DNA of 64,000 nt, taken from assembly GCA_025359425.1 (NCBI GenBank), contig JANYGC010000114.1, positions 38,011-102,010 of the forward strand, read 5' to 3'. Within the stretch, counting starts at the first letter, position 1, and every line of letters starts with the position of its first letter. Shown here piece after piece: positions 8,367 to 16,746 of this stretch. This DNA is from Sphingomonadaceae bacterium (GTDB lineage: Bacteria > Pseudomonadota > Alphaproteobacteria > Sphingomonadales > Sphingomonadaceae). The position numbers and the translations under genes were made by a program. Below the pieces are notes generated by a model. It was not told where the DNA came from, made no database searches, and saw nothing but the letters and a program-made list of their open reading frames with translations.

Positions 8367-9604
8367 TTGTAGGTGGTCAGGCCCTCCAGCGCGACCGGCC
8401 CGCGCGCATGGAGTCGCCCGGTGGCAATGCCGATCTCCGCCCCGAGCCCGAATTCGCCGCCATCGGCAAATTGCGAAGAGGCATTGGCCATGACGATTGC
8501 ACTGTCGACCTCGGCCAGAAAGCGTTCGTACGTCGCCGCGTCTTCGCTGACGATCACATCGGTGTGCGCGGAGGAATGGCGCGCAATGTGCGCCAGCGCG
8601 TCGTCGAGCCCATCGACGACCGCAACCGAGAGCACTGCGTCGAGATATTCGGTGTCCCAGTCATTGGCGCTTGCCGGGATGATTCGCGGGTCGAGCGCGC
8701 GCGCGCGCGCATCGCCGCGCAGTTCGCAGCCTGCCTCAAGCAAACCCGCCAAAACAGCGGGCGAGGCGGGAAACTGGGCGTCGAGCAGCAATGTCTCCAT
8801 CGACCCACAGACACCGGTTCGGCGCAACTTGGCGTTGAGCGCAATGGCTGCTGCTTTGGCCGGGTCGGCCGCGGCATGGATGAAAGTGTGGCAAATCCCG
8901 TCGAGGTGCGCGAGCACCGGAACCCGCGCATCGGCCTGGACCCGCGCGACCAGGCTCTTGCCCCCGCGGGGAACAATCAGGTCGATCTGGCCCGCTGCGG
9001 CGAGCATCGCGCCAACAACCGCACGGTCCTGAGTCGGCACCAGCTGGACGACCTCGGCGGGGATGCCCGCCGAGACCAACCCAGCGCTCAGCGCGGCATG
9101 GATCGCCCGGTTCGAATGCACCGCTTCGCTCCCTCCGCGCAGCAGCACTGCGTTACCCGAAGCGAGACACAGCGCGGCCGCATCAGCGGTGACGTTGGGG
9201 CGGCTTTCGTAGACAATCCCGATCACCCCGATCGGCACCCGCACCCGGCTGAGCGCAAGCCCGCTCGGTGCGGTGCTTGAATCGATTATTTGACCGACCG
9301 GATCGGGCAATGCCGCGATCTGGTCGAGCGCCTCGGCGATCGCTTCAACCCGCGGCGGATCAAGCTTCAATCGGTCGAGCATCGCCCCCGACAGCCCCGC
9401 CGCCGCGCCGGCAGTCATGTCGCGGGCATTGGCGGCCAGAACCGCCGGTTCAGCACCGCGCAAAGCTGCCGCCGCAGCCCGCAAAGCCGCAGCTTTGCTC
9501 GCCGAATCGAGTCCGGCCAGCAATCGCTGCGCGGTGCGGCCCGCTGCGGCCAGCCGGGCGATCAGTTCTGCAGGGGTTTCGGCCGCAGCCGCAGGCGCTG
9601 TCAT
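8330..9604 (-). CDS. proA: glutamate-5-semialdehyde dehydrogenase (gamma-glutamyl phosphate reductase)
   Basis: ProA reduces gamma-glutamyl phosphate to glutamate semialdehyde in proline synthesis. The 424 residues show the aldehyde-dehydrogenase fold with the ProA signatures VPIGVIGIVYESRPNVT (about 123-139), the LRGGSEA loop (155-161) and catalytic Cys266 in RRTGVCGSMETLL. The N-terminus is alanine-rich and helical. First gene of the minus-strand run toward coq7. proB is not in the window. Confidence 0.96.
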   Translation of the reverse strand: MTAPAAAAETPAELIARLAAAGRTAQRLLAGLDSASKAAALRAAAAALRGAEPAVLAANARDMTAGAAAGLSGAMLDRLKLDPPRVEAIAEALDQIAALPDPVGQIIDSSTAPSGLALSRVRVPIGVIGIVYESRPNVTADAAALCLASGNAVLLRGGSEAVHSNRAIHAALSAGLVSAGIPAEVVQLVPTQDRAVVGAMLAAAGQIDLIVPRGGKSLVARVQADARVPVLAHLDGICHTFIHAAADPAKAAAIALNAKLRRTGVCGSMETLLLDAQFPASPAVLAGLLEAGCELRGDARARALDPRIIPASANDWDTEYLDAVLSVAVVDGLDDALAHIARHSSAHTDVIVSEDAATYERFLAEVDSAIVMANASSQFADGGEFGLGAEIGIATGRLHARGPVALEGLTTYKWLVRGSGQIRP

Positions 9605-9765
9605 TCCGCGCGCCTATCACTCTGCGGTGCGCTTGTCACCGCCGCCAAACGACTCGTCCCGCGAGTCTTTCGACTCGGCGAGTCCGGGTTGCAATCGATT
9701 CGCTTACCCCGCTGCAAGCTGCTAGCGGCGCGCTTGCAAAGTTCAAACGAGGGACTGGGGTCGTC

Positions 9766-10935
9766 TTGAAAAGCACAGCCGTTGGCAGGGTTACAACCCG
9801 CCTGCGGACATGGTTCCCGGATCGCGAATTCTTCATGCGGTCCCAGGGGCAAGTCCGTTTTATCAAAATCAGTTCGCGCACCCAGCTGCTTGCTGCCGGT
9901 GCCGTCACCGCCTTGCTGCTGGTGTGGATGCTGACCATGGCGGCGATGACGCTGTCGAGTTACATCTCCAACCGCGACCGCAGCTCGCTGCTGCAACGCG
10001 AGGCCAAGGTTGCCACTTCGGAAAGCCGCCTCAATGCCTATGGCAACGACATCGGTAAGGTCGCCGATGATCTGAAGCGCCGGCAGGACTTCATCGAAAA
10101 GACCAGCCAGGCCGTTTTCGGCGACTTGCCCAAGGACGCCAAGGCTGGCGAATCCGTTTCAAACAGCGCGAGCGAAGCCGCGCAGACCGTGAAGAAGGTC
10201 AGCATGGCGATCCCGCAGGCCGCGCAGTTGGCTGAAATCGAGGGACGCCAGCTGTCGCTGATCGAAGGCCTGACCCGGCTCGCCGATCGCCGTTCGGCCA
10301 TCGCCGAAGCAAAACTTGCCAGCTTGGGTCTGAACCCGCAGGCGGCGCTGGCCTCGCTTAACGACAAGGCGGCGCAGGGTGGTCCCTTGTTGACTCTCGC
10401 AACCTCAGCCGACGGTTCGATCGATCCGCGCTTCCAGCGCTTCGGGCTGAGCCTGGCGCGGATGGACGTGCTCGAACGCAGCGTGGCACGGCTGCCGCAA
10501 GTGCTGCCCGCCAGCCTTGAATACATTTCATCCGGCTTCGGCTTCCGCGTCGATCCATTTAACGGCGCGGGCGCATTCCATCCGGGGCTCGATTTCCGCG
10601 GACCGATCGGTGCGCCGATCTACGCGGCCGCGCGCGGTACGGTCAGCTTTGTCGGCCAGCGCTCGGGCTATGGCAATTGTGTCGAGATCGATCACGGCAA
10701 CGGCCTGATCACACGCTATGCTCACATGTCTGGCTTCCGCACGACCATTGGCAAGGCGGTCCAGCCGGGCGAAGTCATTGGGCTGATCGGCTCGACCGGC
10801 CGTTCGACCGGACCACACCTGCACTTCGAAGTGCGGATCAACGACCGCCCGGTCAATCCCCGCCCCTTCCTGGAGGCCGTTCCCCATGTTCTCGAAAAAA
10901 CCGGGCAGCCCGCTGCCCCGAAATCTGCAAGGTAG
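9766..10935 (+). CDS. M23 family metallopeptidase paired with bactofilin
   Basis: A membrane-anchored peptidoglycan endopeptidase. After about 23 residues a single transmembrane segment (LLAAGAVTALLLVWMLTMAA) leads to a periplasmic coiled coil, then an intact LytM domain with HPGLD, a YAHM loop and HLHFE, so the zinc ligands are present, unlike envC. The start is uncertain: TTG at 9766 keeps the RTWFPDREFFMRSQGQVRF stretch, of which FPDRE..x..R is conserved in the family (389 residues); ATG at 9835 gives 366 residues and has no better ribosome site. The frame stays open far upstream over proA, which is not credible coding. Its last 50 bases overlap the bactofilin gene. Confidence 0.88.
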   Translation: MKSTAVGRVTTRLRTWFPDREFFMRSQGQVRFIKISSRTQLLAAGAVTALLLVWMLTMAAMTLSSYISNRDRSSLLQREAKVATSESRLNAYGNDIGKVADDLKRRQDFIEKTSQAVFGDLPKDAKAGESVSNSASEAAQTVKKVSMAIPQAAQLAEIEGRQLSLIEGLTRLADRRSAIAEAKLASLGLNPQAALASLNDKAAQGGPLLTLATSADGSIDPRFQRFGLSLARMDVLERSVARLPQVLPASLEYISSGFGFRVDPFNGAGAFHPGLDFRGPIGAPIYAAARGTVSFVGQRSGYGNCVEIDHGNGLITRYAHMSGFRTTIGKAVQPGEVIGLIGSTGRSTGPHLHFEVRINDRPVNPRPFLEAVPHVLEKTGQPAAPKSAR

Positions 10936-11296
10936 CTCAATGGCCAATTCGACTTTCTCGGTGTTCGGACCCGATATCCGCATCAAGGGCAACGTCGCCG
11001 CCTCGGCCGACCTGCATATCGACGGACACGTCGAAGGCGATGTCAGCTGCACGTCGCTGGTCCAGGGCGAAAGCGGCGAAATCGTCGGGGGGGTGACTGC
11101 GGAAACCGCGCGCCTGTCGGGCATCGTGCGCGGCACGATCACCGTGCGCGAACTGGTGGTGCTGAAGAGCGCGCGGATCTCCGGCGATGTCCATTATGAC
11201 GCGCTGACAATCGAGCAGGGCGCGCAAGTCGACGGACGCTTTGCACCGCGCGCCGTTGCGGAAGAAAGCTCGGTCGTCACTCTCGCTGCGAGCTAG
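10886..11296 (+). CDS. bactofilin family cytoskeletal protein
   Basis: Bactofilins polymerise without nucleotide into membrane-bound filaments that position cell-wall enzymes. The 136 residues have a short basic N-terminus (MFSKKPGSP), a central beta-helix region (about 25-115) with regular hexapeptide-like repeats such as VEGDVSCTSLV, GGVTAETARLSG and SGDVHYDALTIEQGAQVDG, and a short tail. The ATG at 10886 is chosen because MFSKK openings are typical of the family; it lies 50 bases inside the M23 gene in another frame. A second ATG at 10940 just after the M23 stop would remove the tail that binds membrane in relatives. Confidence 0.93.
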   Translation: MFSKKPGSPLPRNLQGSSMANSTFSVFGPDIRIKGNVAASADLHIDGHVEGDVSCTSLVQGESGEIVGGVTAETARLSGIVRGTITVRELVVLKSARISGDVHYDALTIEQGAQVDGRFAPRAVAEESSVVTLAAS

Positions 11297-12972
11297 AGTC
11301 CCAGTTCATCGCGCAGGGCCTTGCGGTCTAATTTGCCGATCATCGTCTTGGGCAACAGTTCGCGCACAATCACCTGATCGACGCGTTCGTGCTTGCCGAC
11401 GCGTGTGTTGAGCCACCCCTTCAATTCCTCGCCGGTCGCCTCATCCAAGAGCGTCACATAAGCGCGCGGGCTTTCGCCGCGGTAGGCATCGGGCACTCCG
11501 ATTACCAGCGCCTCCTTGACCGCCGGATGCGCGAGCAAGACCGCCTCGACCTGGCTCGGGAACACCTTGAAGCCGCCCACTGCGATCATGTCCTTGATCC
11601 GGTCGACAATCCGCGCGTAGCCGGCCTTGTCGATGGTCGCGACGTCGCCGGTGCGCAGCCAGCGGCCGTCATTGCGCCCGGCAAAGGCCGAAGCCGCTGC
11701 TTCAGGGCGCTGCCAATACCCTTGCATCACTTGCGGGCCTTGAATGGCGAGTTCACCGGGCTCTCCTGGCGGGGCATCCTTGTCAGGGTCTTCGCGGTCC
11801 AGCAGCATCATCCGGGTGCCCGGAAGCGGCTGGCCGATCGTGCCGACCCGTTCCGCGCCTTCGTAAGGGTTGGTCGAGGTGACCCCCGAAGTTTCGGTCA
11901 GGCCGTAGCCTTCGACCAGCCGCGCTCCGCTTTGCATTTCCCACTTGGTCTTGAGCGGCAAGGGCAGCGGCGCACCGCCCGAGATACAGATCCTGAGGCT
12001 CGAAAAATCGGTCCGCGCCATTTGGGGATGGTCGAGCATGGCCTGAAACATCGTCGGCACCCCCGGCACCGCAGTCGCCCTGACCCGTTGCAATGTTTTG
12101 AGCGCCTGCTTGGCTTCGAACCGCGGCAGCATGGCGATGCACCCGCCATTGGCGATCGTCCGATTGAGGACGCAGGTGTTGGCGAAGACATGGAACAGCG
12201 GCAAGACGCCCAGAATCATGTCGCGCTCACCGGCCCGCGGATCGATTGCCACGACCTGCCGGGCATTCGCGGTAAGGTTCTGGTGCGTCAGCATCGCGCC
12301 CTTGGGGGTGCCGGTGGTTCCGCCGGTGTATTGCAGCAGAGCAAGATCGTGAGCGGGATCGATCGCCACTGGCGCCGGATCTTCATCGAACAGGCATTGC
12401 TGCCACGAAAACACCGCGCGGTGCGCAGGCAGCGGCACAACCGCCTTGCGGCCAAGTACGGCCAGCGCCAGCCGCTTTGACCACGGCAGCATCCGGCCCA
12501 GATCGCCCACGATCAGCCGTTCGAGCGGTGTGGCGTCGAGCACCTTGAGAGCGGTGGGCACAAGCGCCGCAGAATTAAGCGTGACCAGCACCCGCGCGCC
12601 CGAATCGAGCACTTGCGCCGCCAGTTCGTCCACGGTGTAGAGCGGACTGAAATTGACCAGGGTCATCCCGGCCATTGCCGCCCCGTAATAGGCCGATACA
12701 TAGATCGGCACGTTGGGCAGATAAAGTCCCACCCGGTCGCCCCGCGCTAACCCGGACAATTGCAGATAGGCGGCAAATGCGCACGCTTCGCGGTGCAATT
12801 GTGCATAGCTGAAGCGGCGCCCGAGGAATTCGACCAAGGGGCGACCGGGATGCGCCGCAACCGCATCGGCAAACATTTGCGGCAGGCTGAGCGGCGGCAG
12901 TTCAAGCGCCCAGTCGCAAGGATGCTCGTAGTGTGCGAGCCAAGGTTCTTCAGCGGGTATATTGAATGCCAT
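11293..12972 (-). CDS. fadD: long-chain fatty acid-CoA ligase (AMP-forming)
   Basis: Activates fatty acids to acyl-CoA through an acyl-adenylate. The 559 residues follow the ANL superfamily: P-loop-like motif YTGGTTGTPKGAMLTH (about 215-230), the EGYGLTETSG motif, the hinge region LRTGDVATIDKAGYARIVDRIKDMI and the C-terminal lysine in LLPKTMIGKLDRKALRDE. The length fits FadD (about 560). Symbol by best family match; substrate chain length cannot be read from the sequence. Its stop overlaps the bactofilin stop by 4 bases, tail to tail. Confidence 0.92.
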   Translation of the reverse strand: MAFNIPAEEPWLAHYEHPCDWALELPPLSLPQMFADAVAAHPGRPLVEFLGRRFSYAQLHREACAFAAYLQLSGLARGDRVGLYLPNVPIYVSAYYGAAMAGMTLVNFSPLYTVDELAAQVLDSGARVLVTLNSAALVPTALKVLDATPLERLIVGDLGRMLPWSKRLALAVLGRKAVVPLPAHRAVFSWQQCLFDEDPAPVAIDPAHDLALLQYTGGTTGTPKGAMLTHQNLTANARQVVAIDPRAGERDMILGVLPLFHVFANTCVLNRTIANGGCIAMLPRFEAKQALKTLQRVRATAVPGVPTMFQAMLDHPQMARTDFSSLRICISGGAPLPLPLKTKWEMQSGARLVEGYGLTETSGVTSTNPYEGAERVGTIGQPLPGTRMMLLDREDPDKDAPPGEPGELAIQGPQVMQGYWQRPEAAASAFAGRNDGRWLRTGDVATIDKAGYARIVDRIKDMIAVGGFKVFPSQVEAVLLAHPAVKEALVIGVPDAYRGESPRAYVTLLDEATGEELKGWLNTRVGKHERVDQVIVRELLPKTMIGKLDRKALRDELGL

Positions 12973-13023
12973 GCGCCCAGCTTAGCCGGTCAACCGGGCC
13001 TGCGTCAGCAAAAATTCGGCTGA

Positions 13024-13755
13024 CTATCCCTGCTCACCCGGTTCGGCTGGTTCGGCAGTCTCGCCCGCCGCTTCGGCGGCGCGTTTGGCATCGAGCCAGG
13101 CGGCGGCTTCGGCTTCCTGCGCTGCTTCGCCCGCGGCCTTGACCGAGGCGTCGCGTTCGGCGCGCAGCTCTTCGATCAGTGCCACCCGGTCATCGCCGAG
13201 CCGCGCATCGTCGCCGGCCTGATCGATCAACCCGGCCTTCTTGGCGGCCTTGGCAACGATCCCATCAAGTTCACGCTGCGAGCACAGCCCCAGCGTCACC
13301 GGGTCTTTGGGTTGGATGTTGCTGATGTTCCAGTGGCTGCGGTCGCGGATCGCCGAGATCGTGTTGCGGGTCGTACCGATCAGCTTGCCGATCTGCGCGT
13401 CCGAAATTTCGGGGTGGCTGCGCAGGATCCAGGCGATGCCGTCGGGCTTGTCCTGGCGCTTCGACACCGGGGTGTAACGCGGGCCTTTGGTCCGGTTGAC
13501 GGTGACCGGGGCCTTTTGCATCACCAGCGAATAGTTCGGATCGGCCTGACCTTTTTCGATTTCACCCATGGTCAGCTCGCCTGAACGAACCGGATCGCGC
13601 CCGGTGTACTTCGAGCTCGCCAGATCGTCGGCCATTGCTTGCACTTCGAGGATGTGCAGCCCGCAGAATTCTGCGATTTGTTCGAAGCTCAAAGCAGTGG
13701 TGTCAACCAGCCACGAGGCGGTTGCATGCGGCATGAGCGGGGTCGGCTGGGTCAC
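13024..13755 (-). CDS. trcR: DUF1013 cell-cycle transcriptional regulator (TrcR family)
   Basis: An alphaproteobacteria-specific DNA-binding protein. The core (about residues 10-170) has two helix-turn-helix-like parts: TTALSFEQIAEFCGLHILEVQAMADD and ISDAQIGKLIGTTRNTISAIRDRSHWN, the second the clearest, followed by a long Ala/Glu helical tail. Family members are linked to control of CtrA and the cell cycle. The GTG at 13755 is chosen since GGAG lies 8 bases upstream; ATG eight codons later is an alternative, and frames starting further upstream run into low-quality sequence. 243 residues. Confidence 0.9.
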   Translation of the reverse strand: MTQPTPLMPHATASWLVDTTALSFEQIAEFCGLHILEVQAMADDLASSKYTGRDPVRSGELTMGEIEKGQADPNYSLVMQKAPVTVNRTKGPRYTPVSKRQDKPDGIAWILRSHPEISDAQIGKLIGTTRNTISAIRDRSHWNISNIQPKDPVTLGLCSQRELDGIVAKAAKKAGLIDQAGDDARLGDDRVALIEELRAERDASVKAAGEAAQEAEAAAWLDAKRAAEAAGETAEPAEPGEQG

Positions 13756-13881
13756 GCGAATTCTCCGTTTGGATAGCGCCGGAAATAGATAGGGCCGCCC
13801 CTTGCGGAGCGGCCATGCCGTGGCGCATCTAGGCGTTATGGCGCGGCGGGGCAAGAGCACAAACCCATTCTTAAATTATCC

Positions 13882-13900
13882 TGACTAAGGCATAGTCAGC
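13882..13900. promoter_or_regulatory. inverted repeat CTGACTA-n5-TAGTCAG, possible operator
   Basis: A perfect 7-base inverted repeat with a 5-base spacer lies 30 bases before the lipoprotein start at 13930, in the divergent gap shared with trcR (13756-13929). Position and symmetry suggest a binding site for a dimeric regulator. No matching regulator is identified; TrcR autoregulation would be one testable idea. Confidence 0.4.
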
Positions 13901-13929
13901 GTACCGGGATTATCGCTTGGGGGTTTGCA

Positions 13930-14676
13930 ATGCTGCAACGATTGTGGGTGGCGGCGATGGCCGTGCTGCTGCTTGGCGGCTGCGGCCGCGGCGACGAGGA
14001 TTTTACCGTGCGGGTGGCGCGCCCGCCCGAGCGGGTGATGCAGGAACTCGGCCACGCTGGCCTCGACGGCGAGGTCAGCGGGCATTTTCCGGGGCTAAAG
14101 GTCGAGCGGAGCGAACCGGCCACGAACGAAGTGCTTTACACCATTCCCGGCGACAGCAATTTTCCAGCAGCGATCCATTTGACATTCGAGGCGGTGGACG
14201 GCGGCAAGGAAACCGTGGTCCACGCTGCGGTCGACGTCCCTGCAGTGAAGGTCTCGCTCAAAGGCCAATCAAAGGTCATCAGCGAATTCAAGGTCGAGAC
14301 CGTGCTGCGCCAACTGGTCGAGAAGGTCGGTAAAAGGCTCGAAGAGGGCAGCGATACCGTGGCTGAACGCAAGGAGATGTCGCAGCTCCTGACCGGGCTG
14401 GCAGTGGTAACCAATTCGAAGCAGCTCAGACTCGCACTCGACATGGAAAAAAGCCCCGACTGGTATCAGGGCGGTTTCGGTTCGTGGTATGATGGCGACG
14501 ACCGTGGCTACGGCGCCGGACAAGGCTATGGCAACGCAGCTGTTGGCGAAGACCCGGAGGTCGCCGTGCGCGAACAGGAATACAGGGAAAAGGAGCGCAC
14601 CGCCCAGGCTGCAGCGCCGATGAACGATGCCGAGGGCGATGACGCCCGCGGCTCCCGGACCACGTCCCAGGAATAA
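13930..14676 (+). CDS. lipoprotein of unknown function
   Basis: 248 residues with a lipoprotein signal: hydrophobic core MLQRLWVAAMAVLLLGGC, lipobox LGGC with Cys18 as the lipidated residue. The mature part begins FTVRVARPPERVMQELGHAGLDG, resembling the start of a polyketide-cyclase/SRPBCC-like fold, has an alternating beta pattern, and ends in a Tyr/Gly-rich stretch (about 180-200) and a charged helical tail. The following lipoprotein gene starts 4 bases after its stop. Both share the lead NxxxxVxQVxxxL-like layout and probably act together in the envelope. No known function. Confidence 0.8.
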   Translation: MLQRLWVAAMAVLLLGGCGRGDEDFTVRVARPPERVMQELGHAGLDGEVSGHFPGLKVERSEPATNEVLYTIPGDSNFPAAIHLTFEAVDGGKETVVHAAVDVPAVKVSLKGQSKVISEFKVETVLRQLVEKVGKRLEEGSDTVAERKEMSQLLTGLAVVTNSKQLRLALDMEKSPDWYQGGFGSWYDGDDRGYGAGQGYGNAAVGEDPEVAVREQEYREKERTAQAAAPMNDAEGDDARGSRTTSQE

Positions 14677-14680
14677 GCTG

Positions 14681-15286
14681 GTGCCTCGGGTCCTGTTCGC
14701 ATTCTTTGCCGCGTTGGTGCTGGCGGCCTGCGGGCACAGTGAGCCCGAGCCGCTGGCCAACTACCAATTCAACATTCCGGTCACGCAGGTAGCCGCCAAA
14801 TTGGTGGAGCTCACCGATGCACATTCCTCGCTGAGCCGGATTGCAATGCGCCGCCCGCCGCTCGATGTCAGGAGTACCCTCAGCAATGGCACCGGACTGG
14901 TAACGATCGCAGTGCCCGGCGGCGGCGGGAAGCGCGCGGTCACCCTGACCTTCACCCTCACGCCCTATCTGGACGGCAAGTACACCATGGCCGCGCTGTC
15001 GATGGATGCGCCCGATGCCGAGGAAATTGACCTTGGCGCCAATCGTTATGCAGGTGCGAAGAGCCTCGGCAAGGCCTTTGGTGAGGCACTCGGCACGCTC
15101 GCGAACAAGGTCAATGCCCCGTACTACCAGAACGACCCGGCGCGGCGGTTCGGGCGGTTGTTCGACCTTGCAGCGGCGCTCGACGATCCTGCCCTGCGCG
15201 CCCGCGTTATCAGCCGCGGCCAGCAAGCGGGCAGTGTCGACTTCCTGTTCTTTGACCATCCGCCCGAGAGCGAGTTCGACGAGTAG
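14681..15286 (+). CDS. lipoprotein of unknown function, second of a pair
   Basis: 201 residues from GTG at 14681, with AGGA eight bases upstream inside the end of the preceding gene; the product then starts directly with a lipoprotein signal VPRVLFAFFAALVLAAC (lipobox LAAC). An ATG at 14627 would add 18 non-hydrophobic residues before the signal and overlap the first lipoprotein by 50 bases, so it is disfavoured. The mature part is beta-rich (VTLTFTLTPYLDGKYTMAAL) followed by helices (GAKSLGKAFGEALGTLANKV) and ends in an acidic tail. No family is recognised. Co-transcribed with the preceding lipoprotein. Confidence 0.78.
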   Translation: MPRVLFAFFAALVLAACGHSEPEPLANYQFNIPVTQVAAKLVELTDAHSSLSRIAMRRPPLDVRSTLSNGTGLVTIAVPGGGGKRAVTLTFTLTPYLDGKYTMAALSMDAPDAEEIDLGANRYAGAKSLGKAFGEALGTLANKVNAPYYQNDPARRFGRLFDLAAALDDPALRARVISRGQQAGSVDFLFFDHPPESEFDE

Positions 15287-15301
15287 CCCGGCCGCCTCGC
15301 G

Positions 15302-16306
15302 TCAACCCACCGCCAGCACGATCTTGCCGATGTGGCTGCCCGCTTCCATCCGCGCATGCGCGGCGGCGGCCTCGGCCAGCGGGAAAGTCTGGTCCATCAC
15401 CGGGCGCAGCACCCCGCCGGTTATCAAAGGCCATGCCAGGGCGCGGATTTCCTGCGCGAGCAAGGCCTTGAACTGGTTCGAGCGCGGACGCAGCGTCGAT
15501 CCGGTCAGGGTCAGGCGGCGGCGCATCACCTCGGCCATGTTGATCGTCGCCTGCAAGCCGCCCTGCACCGCGATGGTGACATGGCGGCCATCGTCGACAA
15601 GGCATTTGAGGTTGCGCATCACATAGTCGCCCGCGACCATGTCGAGCACGATCTGCACCCCCTGCCCGCCGGTAATCCGCGCCACTTCCTCGACGAAATC
15701 GCTCGCCTTGTAGTCGATCGCATGATCCGCACCGATCCGCAGCGCTGCCGCACATTTGTCCGCGCCGCCGCAAGTGACGATCACCGTCAGCCCGAACGCT
15801 TTGCCCAGCATGATCGCCATCGACCCGATCCCGCTGGTGCCGCCGTGGACCAGCAGCGCCTCACCCTCCTTGGCCCAGCCGCGTTCGAACACGTTGTGCC
15901 ACACGGTGAACAGCGTTTCGGGCAAGGCGGCGGCCGACGCGAGCGGCAGGTCGTCCGGCACAACGAGGCAAAGATCGGCACAGGCGAGGCAATACTGGGC
16001 ATATCCACCGCCTGAAACAAGCGCACAGACCTTTTGGCCGAGTAGGGCCGGATCGGCGCCTTCGCCCAACGCAACAACCTCGCCCGCAATCTCGAGCCCG
16101 GGGATCGGCGAGGCGCCCGGCGGGGGTGGGTAGAATCCCTGTCGCTGGATCACGTCAGGGCGATTGACCCCCGCGAACGCGACCCTGATCAGCACCTCGC
16201 CCGGGCCCGGGCGCGGCACCGGCGCATCGGCCAGTCGCAACACTTCGGGTCCACCGGGCGCGTCGAATCCCGCGACCTTCATAGTTTCGGCAATAATATC
16301 AGCCAT
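15302..16306 (-). CDS. NAD(P)H-quinone oxidoreductase (PIG3/zeta-crystallin type)
   Basis: A zinc-free medium-chain reductase of the quinone oxidoreductase family, reducing quinones or activated alkenes with NADPH. 334 residues from ATG 16306, which has CAGGGG 8 bases upstream and gives the usual MxAIxxxxFGGPEVL-type opening (here MKVAGFDAPGGPEVLRLAD). The N-terminal GroES-like domain includes GVNRPDVIQRQGFYPPPPGA, a PIG3 signature; the Rossmann motif is HGGTSGIGSMAIMLGKAFG (near 150). No structural-zinc cysteine cluster is present. Convergent with the preceding lipoprotein pair and divergent from DUF1192. Confidence 0.9.
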   Translation of the reverse strand: MADIIAETMKVAGFDAPGGPEVLRLADAPVPRPGPGEVLIRVAFAGVNRPDVIQRQGFYPPPPGASPIPGLEIAGEVVALGEGADPALLGQKVCALVSGGGYAQYCLACADLCLVVPDDLPLASAAALPETLFTVWHNVFERGWAKEGEALLVHGGTSGIGSMAIMLGKAFGLTVIVTCGGADKCAAALRIGADHAIDYKASDFVEEVARITGGQGVQIVLDMVAGDYVMRNLKCLVDDGRHVTIAVQGGLQATINMAEVMRRRLTLTGSTLRPRSNQFKALLAQEIRALAWPLITGGVLRPVMDQTFPLAEAAAAHARMEAGSHIGKIVLAVG

Positions 16307-16399
16307 TTGCAAACCCCTGTTGCACGCGGGCCACTGTTGCACAGCCCTAGCGTCCAGGCGTGTTGACAGCAAGGCCGTCCGGTCCGATTCTGACCCGTA

Positions 16400-16600
16400 A
16401 TGGATGATGACCTCCCCCGAGCCAAGGTCGACGCCGCCGGCCTGCTTTCCGCGGAAAGCCTCGATCCCTATTCGCTGGGCGAGCTGGGCGAACGGATCGC
16501 TTTGCTCGAAGCCGAAGTGGCCCGGATCAAGGCTCACCGCGACAAGGCCGCAGCGCACCGGGCCGCTGCCGACATGCTGTTCGGGGGCAAATCGGCCTGA
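16400..16600 (+). CDS. DUF1192 family small protein
   Basis: 66 residues: acidic MDDDLPRAK start, the DUF1192 core LDPYSLGELGERIALLEAEVARIKAH (about 22-46), and an Ala-rich helix ending ADMLFGGKSA. The core is a predicted coiled coil. The family is restricted to alphaproteobacteria and has no established role. It lies between the divergent quinone reductase and clpA, in a short stand-alone unit. Confidence 0.85.
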   Translation: MDDDLPRAKVDAAGLLSAESLDPYSLGELGERIALLEAEVARIKAHRDKAAAHRAAADMLFGGKSA

Positions 16601-16638
16601 TGGAGCGGTCCCGGCCTTTTCGCCGCCACATCGGCTTC

Positions 16639-16662
16639 CCATATAGGTCAGGCCATATAGGT
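16639..16662. repeat. direct repeat CCATATAGGT, two copies 14 bases apart
   Basis: Two identical 10-base copies (16639-16648 and 16653-16662) lie in the 146-base gap before clpA. Each contains the near-palindrome CCATATAGG. They could be tandem regulator sites for clpA, or chance in an AT-richer promoter region. No -35/-10 pair with good spacing was found nearby. Confidence 0.4.
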
Positions 16663-16746
16663 TTGGTTAACCACACCGCTTCATATTCTCCGGCAGTGCC
16701 AAATTCACCAGGCGGAGCGCTTATCCCTCTTTTGAGAGACCACTAG

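Noticed and set aside
9268..9765. N-terminal extension of the M23 gene into the region opposite proA.
   Set aside because: The extra residues are Arg/Pro/Ala-rich with no family match and overlap a conserved gene; a start at 9766 or 9835 is more credible.
16307..16642. A longer N-terminus for the quinone oxidoreductase.
   Set aside because: It would overlap DUF1192 on the other strand and lacks homologous character; ATG 16306 has a ribosome site and the family start.
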